In this document: positions 1 to 9,463 of the stretch, piece after piece
How the letters are laid out: each line of letters begins with the position of its first letter
How positions within the stretch are numbered: position 1 is the stretch's first letter
Assembly: GCF_001969855.1 (NCBI RefSeq)
Contig: NZ_MRBL01000016.1
Coordinates: 310,001-374,000 of the forward strand
DNA from: Bacillus haynesii
GTDB taxonomy: Bacteria; Bacillota; Bacilli; Bacillales; Bacillaceae
Direction: 5' to 3'
DNA: 64,000 bases
The notes under the pieces: model-generated
Told to the model about the DNA's origin: nothing
The model's input: only the letters and a program-made list of their open reading frames with translations
Databases searched by the model: none
Program-made: the position numbers and the translations under genes

Positions 1-700
1 ACAAAATCTCTTGATAGTTTGTTAATGATTTTAATTGTGCACCTTCATGAATAACTTCGTTGATGATCTCACGCTGACGCTCTTGACGTCCAAAATCACC
101 GCGGGGGTCGTCTTTTCTCATCCGGGCATATGTCAAAGCAGTTTTGCCATCAAGATGCTGCTTCCCTTTAGACAGATGCACGCCTTCAAGAGTGAAATCA
201 ATCTGATTATCCACCGTAACGCCGCCAATTGCATCTACAATATCTTTAAACCCCTCCATATTGATTTTGATATAATAATTGATTGGAATGTTCAAAAATT
301 GTTCTACAGTTTCAACGGTCCCTTCAATTCCGCCATAGGTGTAGGCCGAATTCATTTTCGAAAAGGTATTCTTTGATTTGATAAACACCCTTGTATCACG
401 CGGAATACTTGTCATGGTCGTTTTCTTTGTCTCCGGGTTAACAGTCATCACAATCATAGAATCCGGGCGCCCTTTATCACCAGGGCGCTCATCTATCCCT
501 AATAAAAGAATGGATATAGGGCCGTGCTGAGCAGCATCCTTCTGCTCAGCATCCCGATGAAGAGGCTCGTACATTCCATTGATTGATTTTGCGACGGTAC
601 GGTAAATCCCGTATGACACCACACTGCCAATCGTTATCACTAGCGCGAGGACAAACAATATCAAATTTTTCATCTTTAGTTTTCTTTTTCTCATTTTCAC
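1..700 (-). CDS. LytR-CpsA-Psr (LCP) family cell-wall polymer ligase, 3' end outside window
   Basis: Partial gene; about 233 codons are in the window and the C-terminus lies beyond base 1. LCP enzymes transfer undecaprenyl-linked glycopolymers such as teichoic acid to peptidoglycan on the outer face of the membrane. An N-terminal membrane segment (residues ~11-30) is followed by the LCP core, with LLLGIDERPGDKGRPDS, the SIPRDTRV arginine/aspartate motif and a DGKTALTYARMR segment that are typical of the family. I chose the GTG at 700 because an AAGGAAGG site lies 8 nt upstream; an in-frame ATG at 694 is the alternative. It is closest in type to the TagTUV proteins, but the paralogue cannot be assigned. 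A polysaccharide deacetylase lies just upstream on the same strand. Confidence 0.9.
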   Translation of the reverse strand, partial: MKMRKRKLKMKNLILFVLALVITIGSVVSYGIYRTVAKSINGMYEPLHRDAEQKDAAQHGPISILLLGIDERPGDKGRPDSMIVMTVNPETKKTTMTSIPRDTRVFIKSKNTFSKMNSAYTYGGIEGTVETVEQFLNIPINYYIKINMEGFKDIVDAIGGVTVDNQIDFTLEGVHLSKGKQHLDGKTALTYARMRKDDPRGDFGRQERQREIINEVIHEGAQLKSLTNYQEIL

Positions 701-736
701 TATACTATCCCTTCCTTGTTGATGCATCTCATATTT

Positions 737-1576
737 TTAATTCCATCTGAAATGAACCGGTTTGATCGAATCATGCATTGGTTTCATTTCATATCCGTTT
801 TCTTGGAAGTATTTCAACAGTTTTTCCAAATGGGCGGCAGTCGTCGGTTTTTCATGCATTAATACGACAAGCGGCTCAACACCGGCAAGGTTATTGACTT
901 GCTGAATCACATTATTCACAAATTGACCGTTCGTATTTGCAGATTTCCAGTCCTCTGAATCAACAGTCCAATCCCAAAGGTTAAAGTGGTCCCGCTTAAT
1001 GACTTCTTGAAATGGACCGGTAATATAAGGCTTTGATCCGTAAGGCGATCTGATCAAATGTGTGTCAACGCTGGTCGTTTCTTTGATCGTTTTCAGCGTA
1101 TCGTTCATTTCTGCTGCAAAGCTTTCAGGAGATTTATAGATTTTCGATACTTGATGCGTCACTCCGTGAGAGCCGACAGAATGGCCGTTTTCAACCATTT
1201 TCTTCACAATATCGGGATTTTGTTCAATATTCGGTTTTAACATGAAAAATGTAGCTTTTGCATGATACTTATCGAGCAAACGTAAGATTTTATCTGAAGC
1301 TGCAGGATTCGGCCCATCGTCAAATGACAAGTAGACGACCTTTCCGATTTCCGGCGCTGTTTGCTTGTTTTCTTTTTTCTCTGCTTTATGCTTGCCTCCC
1401 GACACCGGCGCTGACGCGGCGGAATTTTCTTTTATTGGTTCCTGCTTTGGGCCGGCAAGTGCATTCCAAGACATGCATAACAAAGTGATACCCAGTACAA
1501 TCAACATACCCAACACTAATTTTCCTAGTGCGCTCAATTTATGATCTTCTTTTGGTGAATTTGACACTTTTTCCAA
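737..1576 (-). CDS. Polysaccharide deacetylase (NodB domain), membrane-anchored
   Basis: 279 residues with one N-terminal membrane segment (~17-41), a charged linker, and a NodB carbohydrate-esterase-4 domain from ~79. The catalytic motifs are complete: SFDDGP with Asp86/Asp87, the metal histidines in HSVGSHGVTH (137 and 141), RSPYG with Arg176, WDWTVDSEDW and LMHE with His241. The family removes N- or O-acetyl groups from peptidoglycan or other surface glycans outside the cell. It resembles B. subtilis YheN/PdaC-type proteins, but substrate cannot be told. It sits upstream of the LCP gene with a 36-nt gap, so the two may be co-transcribed and act on the same wall polymer (inference). Confidence 0.9.
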   Translation of the reverse strand: MEKVSNSPKEDHKLSALGKLVLGMLIVLGITLLCMSWNALAGPKQEPIKENSAASAPVSGGKHKAEKKENKQTAPEIGKVVYLSFDDGPNPAASDKILRLLDKYHAKATFFMLKPNIEQNPDIVKKMVENGHSVGSHGVTHQVSKIYKSPESFAAEMNDTLKTIKETTSVDTHLIRSPYGSKPYITGPFQEVIKRDHFNLWDWTVDSEDWKSANTNGQFVNNVIQQVNNLAGVEPLVVLMHEKPTTAAHLEKLLKYFQENGYEMKPMHDSIKPVHFRWN

Positions 1577-1854
1577 CTCCTTAGGCTATCATTATCAATC
1601 ACTAGGTTTCTTTTAAACTCGTCACATACAAATGACATTTTTTAAGCTGTATTTTGAAGACAAAGTTCTATAAGAAGGATGCTCTTTAAATATAAGGAGA
1701 AGATATCGCAGAAGTTCGACCAACTTGTAAACAAAATGTCACAAAAAGAAGAAAAACATCATTTTTTGAGGAGTAAATATTCGGACTTATTACCCTGCAG
1801 AAAATAGTGAGAAGGGAATAAACGGGTGAAAAACATGAGGTCTTTACAAAAGAA
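1577..1854. other. Intergenic region upstream of the deacetylase
   Basis: No convincing ORF. AT-rich leader and presumed promoter of the deacetylase/LCP pair. A short stretch at about 1585-1600 looks slightly like a Fur/PerR half-palindrome but is too degenerate to call. Confidence 0.5.
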
Positions 1855-1889
1855 AAACCTTATTTCGGTATTTAACTGAAATAAGGTTT
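1855..1889 (-). terminator. Intrinsic terminator after the two-component operon
   Basis: AACCTTATTTC pairs with GAAATAAGGTT around a short loop. On the minus strand the hairpin is followed by a T-rich run. It lies 33 nt past the stop of the beta-propeller gene. Confidence 0.8.
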
Positions 1890-1921
1890 ATTTGTCTGAT
1901 CTTAAAGTGGACAATGATCGG

Positions 1922-3046
1922 TTATTTAAATGTGATGATATATGCTTGTTCTTCTAAAAATCGCGCGGATGCACTCTCTACGGAAGGATACTGGTATTGT
2001 GCGTTAACGAGCAGGCTGTTGCCGTCCGGGCTCCAATATATTTCCGAAGGGATGGTGCCGTGGTATACCGGTTCTTCATACAGGATATTTTTCCCTTGAA
2101 GCTTGCCTGCATAGATATTGTCTTCATCCTTCAAAGAGTAAGCGATTTTCTTTCGGTCATTTGAGAATGTGAACGCGGCTACTTTTTCGAGCAGAGCAGA
2201 AAGCTCGCCGTTTCGGCGATCGTATTCGTACAGGGTTTCCCCGGTACCGAGGAATACAAATTGATCATTGTTTAACCAAACAGGCTCGCCAAGGCTGTTT
2301 TGACGCTTGTCCTGAATATCGATGCGATTGCCGTTAACAGTTCCCATCATGATGCTTTCTTTCTGCCCCATCTGTAACACAGTAAGCAGCAAGCCGCGTC
2401 CATTATCAGAGATGCGAACTCCCGTAAGCGAATCTTTCTCGGCAAAACCCTTCAATGAATACGTTTTGTGCGTTCCGGAATCTGTATCGAAAACATGAAG
2501 GCTAGTCTGACCATCTTGCCCGGCATCTATGACTAGATAACAAACGTATTTGCTGTTATTTGACCATGAAACATCTTGGACATAAACCTCACTGCTTGAG
2601 GGAAAACTTACGATTTCCGTTTTTTTCCCGTTTACCAACGAGATCAGATTCATTGATGCCTTATTTGATGACACGGTTACCCCAGCGATACTCTTTCCAT
2701 CCGGAGACACCTTTAGGTTGGACGTATTGCTTTCAATTCCTTGCAGATTTTCAGCTTTTTCATAAGGGGAGGATAGACGCTGAAGACGGTGTGTTGCACG
2801 TTCAGGTGTCTCATCTCCCTTGAAAAAACCAACGATGGAGTCCGATGAAGACCATCCAAGCAACTGATCTGCTTTGGGAAGGCGATATATTGTTTTTACT
2901 TGAAAGGGGCGGTTCTTCTGAACATTCTCTTCCTTGCTTGGTATAATAATGGTTTCCGAGCGTTTTCCCACATTATAACTGGACACGATTATCACGAGAC
3001 ACAACAGCACCCCTGCCCATATGATAAATGGTTTGTTCTTCATCAT
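1922..3046 (-). CDS. Membrane-anchored TolB-like beta-propeller protein, third gene of a two-component operon
   Basis: 374 residues: an N-terminal membrane segment (~8-27) and then an extracellular body with propeller-blade signatures such as VSPDGKSIAGV, WSNNSKYVCYL, FSNDRKKIAYS and WSPDGNSLLV. No catalytic motif and no lipobox cysteine placed like a lipoprotein. The start overlaps the stop of the upstream sensor kinase by 4 nt (ATGA), so translation is coupled. A surface propeller co-produced with a sensor kinase could be an accessory sensor or a target of the system; this is inference, as I do not recognise the exact family. Confidence 0.8.
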   Translation of the reverse strand: MMKNKPFIIWAGVLLCLVIIVSSYNVGKRSETIIIPSKEENVQKNRPFQVKTIYRLPKADQLLGWSSSDSIVGFFKGDETPERATHRLQRLSSPYEKAENLQGIESNTSNLKVSPDGKSIAGVTVSSNKASMNLISLVNGKKTEIVSFPSSSEVYVQDVSWSNNSKYVCYLVIDAGQDGQTSLHVFDTDSGTHKTYSLKGFAEKDSLTGVRISDNGRGLLLTVLQMGQKESIMMGTVNGNRIDIQDKRQNSLGEPVWLNNDQFVFLGTGETLYEYDRRNGELSALLEKVAAFTFSNDRKKIAYSLKDEDNIYAGKLQGKNILYEEPVYHGTIPSEIYWSPDGNSLLVNAQYQYPSVESASARFLEEQAYIITFK

Positions 3047-4494
3047 TTCTCAACCTTTGCGTAAGCTAATTCAACATGAATCACTGTATCGTTTTCCTTG
3101 TAGAACATCTCAATTGTTCCTCCGTGTTCGTCAACAATTGTTTTCACAATGCTTAATCCCAAACCTACACTTCCCTCTTCCGTGATCTTTTGGTTTACCG
3201 AATAAAAGGGCTGAAACATTTTAGAGTGTTGGTTATGTTCAAATGGAGCACTCGGATTCTTGAACGTAAAAAGAACTTTTTCTCCAACGATCCCGGCTTT
3301 AATGATGATTTCCGAATGGGATAAGCTGTATTTGATCGCATTGTCCAGCAAATTGATAAAAAGCTGGCGCAGCCTATTCACCTGACCGTGAACGTACAGA
3401 TCTTCTTCAATGTCACAGGAGATCGTTTTCTTATACCGTCCCGCCCGAAACTTCATCGATTCGCATACATCTTTTAAAATGTCCCCTGCGTCGATTCTGG
3501 TAAAATGATCATCCTTGGACGTTTCCCGGGATACTTCAAGAAGCTTGATCACCAAATTGTGCAGGCGGCGGCTTTCTTCAACAATGTGGTTCATTCCTTT
3601 ATCAAAAAATGCCCGATCCGATTCCCCTTTATCTTTTATGATCTCTGCATATCCTTGGATGGAAGTCAGAGGTGTTTTCAGCTCATGCGTCATATTGTCA
3701 AAAAAGCGTTTCTCTTGCTCGTTCAGTTCCTTTAAGCGATCCCGATCCCTTTCAATGGTTGAAATCTGTTCTCTAATCCTGTTGATCATATCATTGAAAT
3801 TGACGGCAAGCTGGCCAATCTCATCTTTTCTCTGAAAGTGGATATCCACATCCAACTTGCCCTTTTTGACTTGTGATGAAGCCTCTGTCAGCTTCACGAG
3901 CGGAATCGTGATATGTCTGGAGAGGATATAGGAGAAAAGAAACGCCGCCACAAATATGGCAAGGGCGATGTAAAAAACAATATCGAGAATCTCTCCGCTT
4001 TGCTTATAGAGCAGGTCAAAATCTTTCGAAAAACGCAATATGCCTACTTTTGTTCCGTCAATGACAACTGGATATGAGAAAAACACCTCCGCTTTATTTC
4101 GATCATAGGTGATATGATAGGCGGACTTTCCTTTGATAGCCTGTATAAGATCATCATCACTCCCTTCGGAAAACACCTTCTTATCGGAAGAAGACAGCAA
4201 AGTGCCATCCACGGTATAAACACCGACATTGCTTCCTGTAGAGTGATTTAAATTATCCACCATTTCATCGGCCATATCGCCGAAATAAAGTTCATTGTTT
4301 TTATAATGATTGATTAAAAATGCTTGGTTTACATACACGGTACTGTTTTTTTTCAATTCGACTAAATCCGATGTCACAATGTTTTCATTACTCGACCAAA
4401 TGACGTTCTTGACCGTGTGATTGAGCACAAGGAAGGAGAGAGAAAAAATCAGAAAAAAGCCAACAATAAACTTGCCCTTGATGGTCCGTAACAC
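3043..4494 (-). CDS. Sensor histidine kinase (HAMP, HisKA, HATPase_c)
   Basis: 483 residues. Two membrane segments (~10-28 and ~170-192) flank an extracellular sensing domain of about 140 residues that looks Cache-like. A HAMP domain follows (~190-245), then the phospho-acceptor H-box FDNMTHELKTPLTSIQGYAE, an N-box NLLDNAIKYS and G-box GLGLSIVKTIV. It would autophosphorylate on the H-box histidine and pass the phosphate to the response regulator encoded 3 nt upstream. The ligand is unknown. It is not ResE, WalK or PhoR by sequence. Confidence 0.93.
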   Translation of the reverse strand: MLRTIKGKFIVGFFLIFSLSFLVLNHTVKNVIWSSNENIVTSDLVELKKNSTVYVNQAFLINHYKNNELYFGDMADEMVDNLNHSTGSNVGVYTVDGTLLSSSDKKVFSEGSDDDLIQAIKGKSAYHITYDRNKAEVFFSYPVVIDGTKVGILRFSKDFDLLYKQSGEILDIVFYIALAIFVAAFLFSYILSRHITIPLVKLTEASSQVKKGKLDVDIHFQRKDEIGQLAVNFNDMINRIREQISTIERDRDRLKELNEQEKRFFDNMTHELKTPLTSIQGYAEIIKDKGESDRAFFDKGMNHIVEESRRLHNLVIKLLEVSRETSKDDHFTRIDAGDILKDVCESMKFRAGRYKKTISCDIEEDLYVHGQVNRLRQLFINLLDNAIKYSLSHSEIIIKAGIVGEKVLFTFKNPSAPFEHNQHSKMFQPFYSVNQKITEEGSVGLGLSIVKTIVDEHGGTIEMFYKENDTVIHVELAYAKVEK

Positions 4495-4497
4495 GCT

Positions 4498-5226
4498 CTA
4501 CTCCTCCTGCTTCTCGAATTTATATCCGATGCCGAACACTGTTTTAATCAAGTCGCTTGCATCAAGCTTTTTGCGGAGTCTTTGAATATGGGTATCGACT
4601 GTACGGGTGTCACCGAAAAAATCGTATCCCCAGATGAATTCCAAAAGCTCTGAACGCGTAAAAACTTTTCCCCGATGGTCAACCAAAGTCATCAGCAGAT
4701 CATATTCTTTAGGAGTTAATTCAACGGCTGCCCCGTCTTTTTTCACCAGTCTTTCACCCGGAACGATCACAATATTTTTAAACCGGATCTCATCCTCTTT
4801 TTCCGTTTCCCGTCCGTTCACATGATGGGCTTGCTCCAGACGCCGAAGGATCGTGCGGATTCTCGCGACAACTTCGCGCAGATCAAATGGCTTTGTAATA
4901 TAGTCATCGGCCCCGAATTCCAACCCAAGTATTTTATCCGTGATATCTGATTTGGCGGTGATCATCAGTATCGGAATATTATAGCTTTCGGTCACTTTTT
5001 TGCAAAGATCCAAGCCGCTGCAGTCCGGCAGCATCCAATCGAGCAGCAGAAGATCAGGTTTGAACTGATCTAATTTCCTCATTCCTGAAGAACCGTTATT
5101 GACCGTACACGTTTCAAAGCCTTCGGACGTCAGCCCGTATGAAAGCAAATCAGCAATTGCTTCATCATCTTCAATAATCAATATTTTGGTTTTATCCATC
5201 AAGTCATCACTCATTCCTTGTTTCAT
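4498..5226 (-). CDS. OmpR/PhoB-family response regulator
   Basis: A receiver domain (acidic pair EDDE, phospho-acceptor Asp in LLLDWMLPD, Thr in MITAKS, Lys in ITKPFDLREV) is followed by a winged-helix DNA-binding domain (LTPKEYDLLMTLV, then DTRTVDTHIQRLRKKL). First gene of the three-gene operon. Start is uncertain: the ATG at 5226 has no spaced ribosome-binding site, while MDKTKILIIEDD starting at 5199 better matches family length. The cognate kinase is the next gene. Confidence 0.92.
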   Translation of the reverse strand: MKQGMSDDLMDKTKILIIEDDEAIADLLSYGLTSEGFETCTVNNGSSGMRKLDQFKPDLLLLDWMLPDCSGLDLCKKVTESYNIPILMITAKSDITDKILGLEFGADDYITKPFDLREVVARIRTILRRLEQAHHVNGRETEKEDEIRFKNIVIVPGERLVKKDGAAVELTPKEYDLLMTLVDHRGKVFTRSELLEFIWGYDFFGDTRTVDTHIQRLRKKLDASDLIKTVFGIGYKFEKQEE

Positions 5227-5574
5227 CCTTATTTTATCTAAAGAATCTCTTTTGTTTCTCGCATCCTTCTATAGAGATTATACATAAATCCAAACCAAAA
5301 TCTTCATTTGACAGTCCGCAATTCGATCGCTGGCGGACTTTAAGGCACAGAAAAATATGAACTGCCTTTTACAGATTATCAGAACGGGAGCGATCATTTC
5401 CATATGCGGTTTTCTATGATAAAGTTTCCGGCTGTCCCAAATGCTTCATCCATTTCCTCTTAGACGTTCATCTGTCTTTTGAAATGCTCACTTTTTTAAC
5501 GGCAACAAAGGCATAAACGTTTCAGGATCAGCAGAAATTTTACAAATTGGATACATTTTGCCCTCAAATAACTA
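5227..5574. other. Intergenic region between two-component operons
   Basis: No gene seen. Contains presumed promoter of the minus-strand regulator gene and one inverted repeat, AGTCCGC (5313-5319) with GCGGACT (5333-5339), which could be a leader hairpin or operator. Confidence 0.45.
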
Positions 5575-5601
5575 AGCACCTGTTCTGCATGAACAGGTGC
5601 T
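5575..5601. terminator. Terminator hairpin after resE
   Basis: Perfect 11-bp stem AGCACCTGTTC / GAACAGGTGCT with a 5-nt loop, 30 nt past the resE stop. The T-run is poor on the minus strand and slightly better on the plus strand. Confidence 0.65.
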
Positions 5602-5630
5602 CTTTGTTTCTTATGGAACAAGATTCTTCG

Positions 5631-7412
5631 TCAAATTTGGCCATCATCCTGCTTATTTCTTGGAATGTAAAACGTGAAGGAAGTACCTTCGTTCAACATG
5701 CTGTGGACGGTGATCGATCCGTTGTGTGCATCGACGATGTTTTTGACGATCGCAAGTCCTAGGCCCGTCCCGCCTTTTCCTCGCGTCCTTGCTTTATCCG
5801 CCTTGTAAAAGCGCTCAAAAATAAACGGCAGGTCCTCTTCGGGAATGCCGCTGCCCGAGTCTTTCACGGCGATCTTCAGCCCGCTTTGCGCTGACTGCAC
5901 ATCGACATGTACGGTGCCGCCGGCATTTGTATGGCGGATCGCGTTGTCAATCAGGTTTGTTAATACCTGCTCCATTTTGTCCGGATCAAACACAAATTTG
6001 GCTTCGTCCAGATCAAGATTGTGAGAAAGCGTAATATCTTTGTCCCCGGCCACTCCGTAAAACTTTCTGAACACCCTCTCAAAAAATTCACGGATTTCCA
6101 CCGGTTCAACGTTTAAGGAAATATGCCCCGCCTCCATTCTGGCAAGGTCCAGCAAATCATTGACAAGCCTTCCCATTCTTAAAGACTCGTCATAGATGAC
6201 CTGTGCGATTTCCTTTTTTTCTTCCTCAGAGCTTGCGATGTCGTCAACGATCGCTTCACTGTACCCTTGAAGCATCGAAATCGGTGTTCTCAGCTCATGG
6301 CTGACATTGGCGATAAAGTCTTTTCTCAGCTTATCAAGCCGTCTTTCCTCCGTCATATCCCTCAACACGGCGACCGCTCCGCGTACATGGGACTGATTGT
6401 ACAGCGGACTCATGAGCAGCACCCATGTTCTGCCTTGCAGGGTCATTTCAATCATCTGCTCTTTCTCCGTGCTGACCGTGTTTTGAAAAAGCTCGCGCGC
6501 TTCAGGAGGCAGTTCATGGCCTTCTTTTACATTCATGTTCTGCTCATAATACCAAGCCTGTAAAAAGCGTTCAGCCGGAGGGTTTGTCACAAGGATCGTC
6601 CCGTCGATATTGATGGTGATCACGCCGTCGGCCATACTGCTTAAGATATTCGACAAATGCTCCTTTTCCTGATTGAGTGCTGTAATATGAAACTTCAGCT
6701 GGCGCCCCATTTGGTTAAAGGCAATTGCCAGCTCACCGATTTCATCCTGGGTCAGGATCGGAATCTTCGTATCAAACTTCCCTTTTGCCAAGTCCTGGGC
6801 ACCCTGCCGCATTTTTCTGAGCGGGTAAGTAATCCGGCTTGAGAGGAAGAAAGCGAAAATCGTCGTTAACACAATCGCAATGGCAGCGGCAAAGAGGATG
6901 TACCTCGTCGTATGCTGTGTCGTATCCTTCACGGCGAGAAGCGATTGAGAAAGAAACACCATGCCTTCATCTTCGCCTTTCCCGTACGGTACGCCGACAA
7001 TCAGCTGATCGTTCTTTTGATTGGAGATAACCGTCCTTTTCTGCACTTTTTGATGTTTGCGAAGGGCTTCGTTCAGATCGGGATCGGCTTTAATATCTTT
7101 TAATGTGATGGAAGCCACTTTTTGATGTTCCCGCGGCGAATACCAATATTCATTCTCATTTTTGATGACTGCGATGCTCGTCAGTTCATCGGCAAGCTCC
7201 CATGTGATCGACCTTGCTGTCTCCTGGTCTTTATGGTTTTCCATGATGACGGCCACCTTGCTGGCAAGCTTTGTCAAATCAGCTTCCGCTTCATCAACAT
7301 GGTAGTTTTCAATAAACTCAAGCAGAAAGACCGTAAGGATAAATAAGACAAATGAAACCAAAAGCAGTATGGTAAACCACAGTTTACCGACTACGCTCTT
7401 CCAAAACTTCAT
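5631..7412 (-). CDS. resE: Redox-responsive sensor histidine kinase ResE
   Basis: 593 residues: membrane segment ~13-34, an extracellular domain, second membrane segment ~170-190, HAMP, a PAS domain (around [14 protein letters not shown]), H-box [18 protein letters not shown]-box [10 protein letters not shown] and G2 box [16 protein letters not shown]. In B. subtilis ResE phosphorylates ResD when oxygen is limiting or nitric oxide is present; the PAS domain carries the main sensing role. It overlaps the resD stop by 4 nt. Identification rests on sequence plus the linked resABC-rluB-spm order. Confidence 0.96.
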   Translation of the reverse strand: MKFWKSVVGKLWFTILLLVSFVLFILTVFLLEFIENYHVDEAEADLTKLASKVAVIMENHKDQETARSITWELADELTSIAVIKNENEYWYSPREHQKVASITLKDIKADPDLNEALRKHQKVQKRTVISNQKNDQLIVGVPYGKGEDEGMVFLSQSLLAVKDTTQHTTRYILFAAAIAIVLTTIFAFFLSSRITYPLRKMRQGAQDLAKGKFDTKIPILTQDEIGELAIAFNQMGRQLKFHITALNQEKEHLSNILSSMADGVITINIDGTILVTNPPAERFLQAWYYEQNMNVKEGHELPPEARELFQNTVSTEKEQMIEMTLQGRTWVLLMSPLYNQSHVRGAVAVLRDMTEERRLDKLRKDFIANVSHELRTPISMLQGYSEAIVDDIASSEEEKKEIAQVIYDESLRMGRLVNDLLDLARMEAGHISLNVEPVEIREFFERVFRKFYGVAGDKDITLSHNLDLDEAKFVFDPDKMEQVLTNLIDNAIRHTNAGGTVHVDVQSAQSGLKIAVKDSGSGIPEEDLPFIFERFYKADKARTRGKGGTGLGLAIVKNIVDAHNGSITVHSMLNEGTSFTFYIPRNKQDDGQI

Positions 7413-8131
7413 TCGGTTCCGACCTCAAATTTATACCCGACACCCCATACTGTTACGATTTTTTTCGCAGCTTTCGGAGAGACTTTGTTCAGTTTTTCAC
7501 GTAAACGTTTAACATGGGTATCGACCGTTCTCAAATCGCCGAAAAACTCGTATTGCCATACTTCCTTCAGCAGCTTTTCACGATCGTATACTTTATCAGG
7601 GGTTTTAGCCAGGAAGTAAAGCAGTTCGTATTCTTTCGGCGTCAGGCTGACTTCGGTTCCGTCCGCCATGACTCTGTGAGCATCGTGATCAATGGATAAG
7701 TGAGAAAAAACAAGCACATTTTTTGCCGTTGTATCTGTATTCAGGTAAGAGGTTTGCGATGATCTTCTCAAGAGCGCTTTGACTCTCAGCACCACTTCCC
7801 TCGGACTGAAAGGTTTTACAATGTAATCATCGGTTCCGACTTCAAAGCCCTGCACCCGGTTCGCTTCTTCGCCTTTCGCCGTCAGCATGATGATCGGAGT
7901 GGCTTTTTTATCGCGTACTTGGCGGCATACTTCAATGCCGTCGGTTCCGGGCATCATCAAATCGAGCAGGATTAAATCGTAATCGTTGCCGAGGGCTTTA
8001 TCGATGGCTTCATCGCCATTCTCGGCTTCTTCGATCTTATAGTTTTCCCTTTCCAGGTACATTTTTAAAAGTCGTCTGATTCTTGCCTCATCATCTACTA
8101 CCAATATTTTTGTCTCTTTCGTCTGTTCCAT
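7409..8131 (-). CDS. resD: Response regulator ResD
   Basis: 240-residue OmpR-type regulator. Receiver: [21 protein letters not shown] with the phospho-acceptor Asp, MLTAKGEE and [12 protein letters not shown]-binding winged helix: [13 protein letters not shown] and [11 protein letters not shown]. ResD activates aerobic/anaerobic respiration genes, including resA, ctaA and fnr in B. subtilis. An AGGAGG-type site (rc of cctcct) precedes the ATG. Translationally coupled to resE. Confidence 0.97.
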   Translation of the reverse strand: MEQTKETKILVVDDEARIRRLLKMYLERENYKIEEAENGDEAIDKALGNDYDLILLDLMMPGTDGIEVCRQVRDKKATPIIMLTAKGEEANRVQGFEVGTDDYIVKPFSPREVVLRVKALLRRSSQTSYLNTDTTAKNVLVFSHLSIDHDAHRVMADGTEVSLTPKEYELLYFLAKTPDKVYDREKLLKEVWQYEFFGDLRTVDTHVKRLREKLNKVSPKAAKKIVTVWGVGYKFEVGTE

Positions 8132-8233
8132 CGTAAACCTCCTGATTTGAATCTTCTTACATTCATTTTATTAGAAAAGCGATCGTAAGCCAAGCTAAGA
8201 ATGGCCATTCCGCAATTTAAAACGAAAAGCTGT

Positions 8234-8262
8234 GGAAGGCCCGTGAAAAGCCCGGACCTTCC
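8234..8262 (-). terminator. Possible hairpin between resC and resD
   Basis: GGAAGG / CCTTCC stem with further GC pairs inside, between the resC stop and resD. The following minus-strand bases are only moderately T-rich, so partial read-through from resABC to resDE is likely, as described for B. subtilis. Confidence 0.5.
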
Positions 8263-8275
8263 TGCTCCGCACGGA

Positions 8276-9451
8276 TCATGCATAAGAGTGAAGTCCGGCG
8301 ATGACAAGGTTTACAAAAATAAGATTAAACATAATAATGGCAAAACCAATGACGGCGAGCCACGCCGATTTTTCGCCGTGCCAGCCTCTTGAAAGCCTGA
8401 GATGCAGATAAGCTGCATAAAACAAAAATGTAATCAGCGCCCAGACTTCTTTCGGGTCCCAGCCCCAGAATCTGCTCCATGCCAGCTGTGCCCATATCAT
8501 CGCGAAAATTAGCGCGCCAAGCGTAAAAACCGGAAAGCCGATCGAAACGGAGCGATAGCCGATTTCATCGACAAGGTCAAGGTTCACATTTTTCACGAGC
8601 GGCTGAAGAAGCTGACTGATGCGTTTTCTGATGATCAGCCTGATGACACCGTAAAGCAAGGCGCCGGTTCCAAACGACCAGAGAACGGTATTCAGCTTCC
8701 GGCCTGAAAAAATAGGCGGCACATTGACAAGCGGCTCCATCCTCTCCTCCGTTAAAAGTTCGCCCTTGTTCGGGCCGATAAGAGCGGGAAGCTCATAAAT
8801 CATGACGTCTTCCTGATTGTCTTTATCAATCCACTTAAACTGCGCCTCATAACCCCCGATGCGGAATGAGGTCGTCACAAGGATAAACGCGAGCGTTGTC
8901 ACAAGCATAAACATGACAAATTCGAGCCAGAACGTTTTTTTGCCCGGCTTTGACTGATCCACATGCTTGAGCAGAAAGATCACGCCGGCGACAAAGCTGA
9001 TGGCGAGAATCGCCTGCCCGAGAGCTGCAGTCGTGACATGAATATAAAGCCAGTTGCTTTGAAGCGACGGTATCAGCGGTGTGATATCGGTCGGAAACAT
9101 GCTGGCATATGCGATTAAAAGCAGAACAACGGGCAGTGTAAACAGTCCCAGAGCAGACAGCTTGTAAATAAAGTAGATGATGATGAACGCAAGGACGAGC
9201 ATCATGCTGAAAGCAGTTGTAAATTCAAAGAGATTGCTGACCGGTGCGTGTCCGGAAACGCTCCATCTCGCAATAAAATATCCAAACTGGCATACAAATC
9301 CGATGATCGTGATCAACACTGCGATCGATGCCCAGCGGTTCTTCTTCTTCCGTTCTGAAGCCTTGCTCCTGATGGAGCCGCCAAAAAAGAAGACCGCTGA
9401 GAGATACAAGAGAAATGCCGCGTACAGTAAATTGCCGCTTAACTCTGCCAT
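8276..9451 (-). CDS. resC: Cytochrome c biogenesis protein ResC (CcsA/CcmC-like)
   Basis: 391-residue polytopic protein with about eight membrane segments. It carries the tryptophan-rich haem-handling motif [15 protein letters not shown] near the C-terminus and conserved histidines in TM loops ([24 protein letters not shown]). With ResB it forms the system II machine that exports haem and attaches it to apocytochrome c on the outside of the membrane. The gene starts 12 nt after resB. Confidence 0.96.
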   Translation of the reverse strand: MAELSGNLLYAAFLLYLSAVFFFGGSIRSKASERKKKNRWASIAVLITIIGFVCQFGYFIARWSVSGHAPVSNLFEFTTAFSMMLVLAFIIIYFIYKLSALGLFTLPVVLLLIAYASMFPTDITPLIPSLQSNWLYIHVTTAALGQAILAISFVAGVIFLLKHVDQSKPGKKTFWLEFVMFMLVTTLAFILVTTSFRIGGYEAQFKWIDKDNQEDVMIYELPALIGPNKGELLTEERMEPLVNVPPIFSGRKLNTVLWSFGTGALLYGVIRLIIRKRISQLLQPLVKNVNLDLVDEIGYRSVSIGFPVFTLGALIFAMIWAQLAWSRFWGWDPKEVWALITFLFYAAYLHLRLSRGWHGEKSAWLAVIGFAIIMFNLIFVNLVIAGLHSYA

Positions 9452-9463
9452 AAAAACCCCTCC

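Noticed and set aside
1585-1605. Fur/PerR-like sequence near TATCATTATCAATC before the deacetylase
   Set aside because: Only one half of the palindrome is good; not enough to call.
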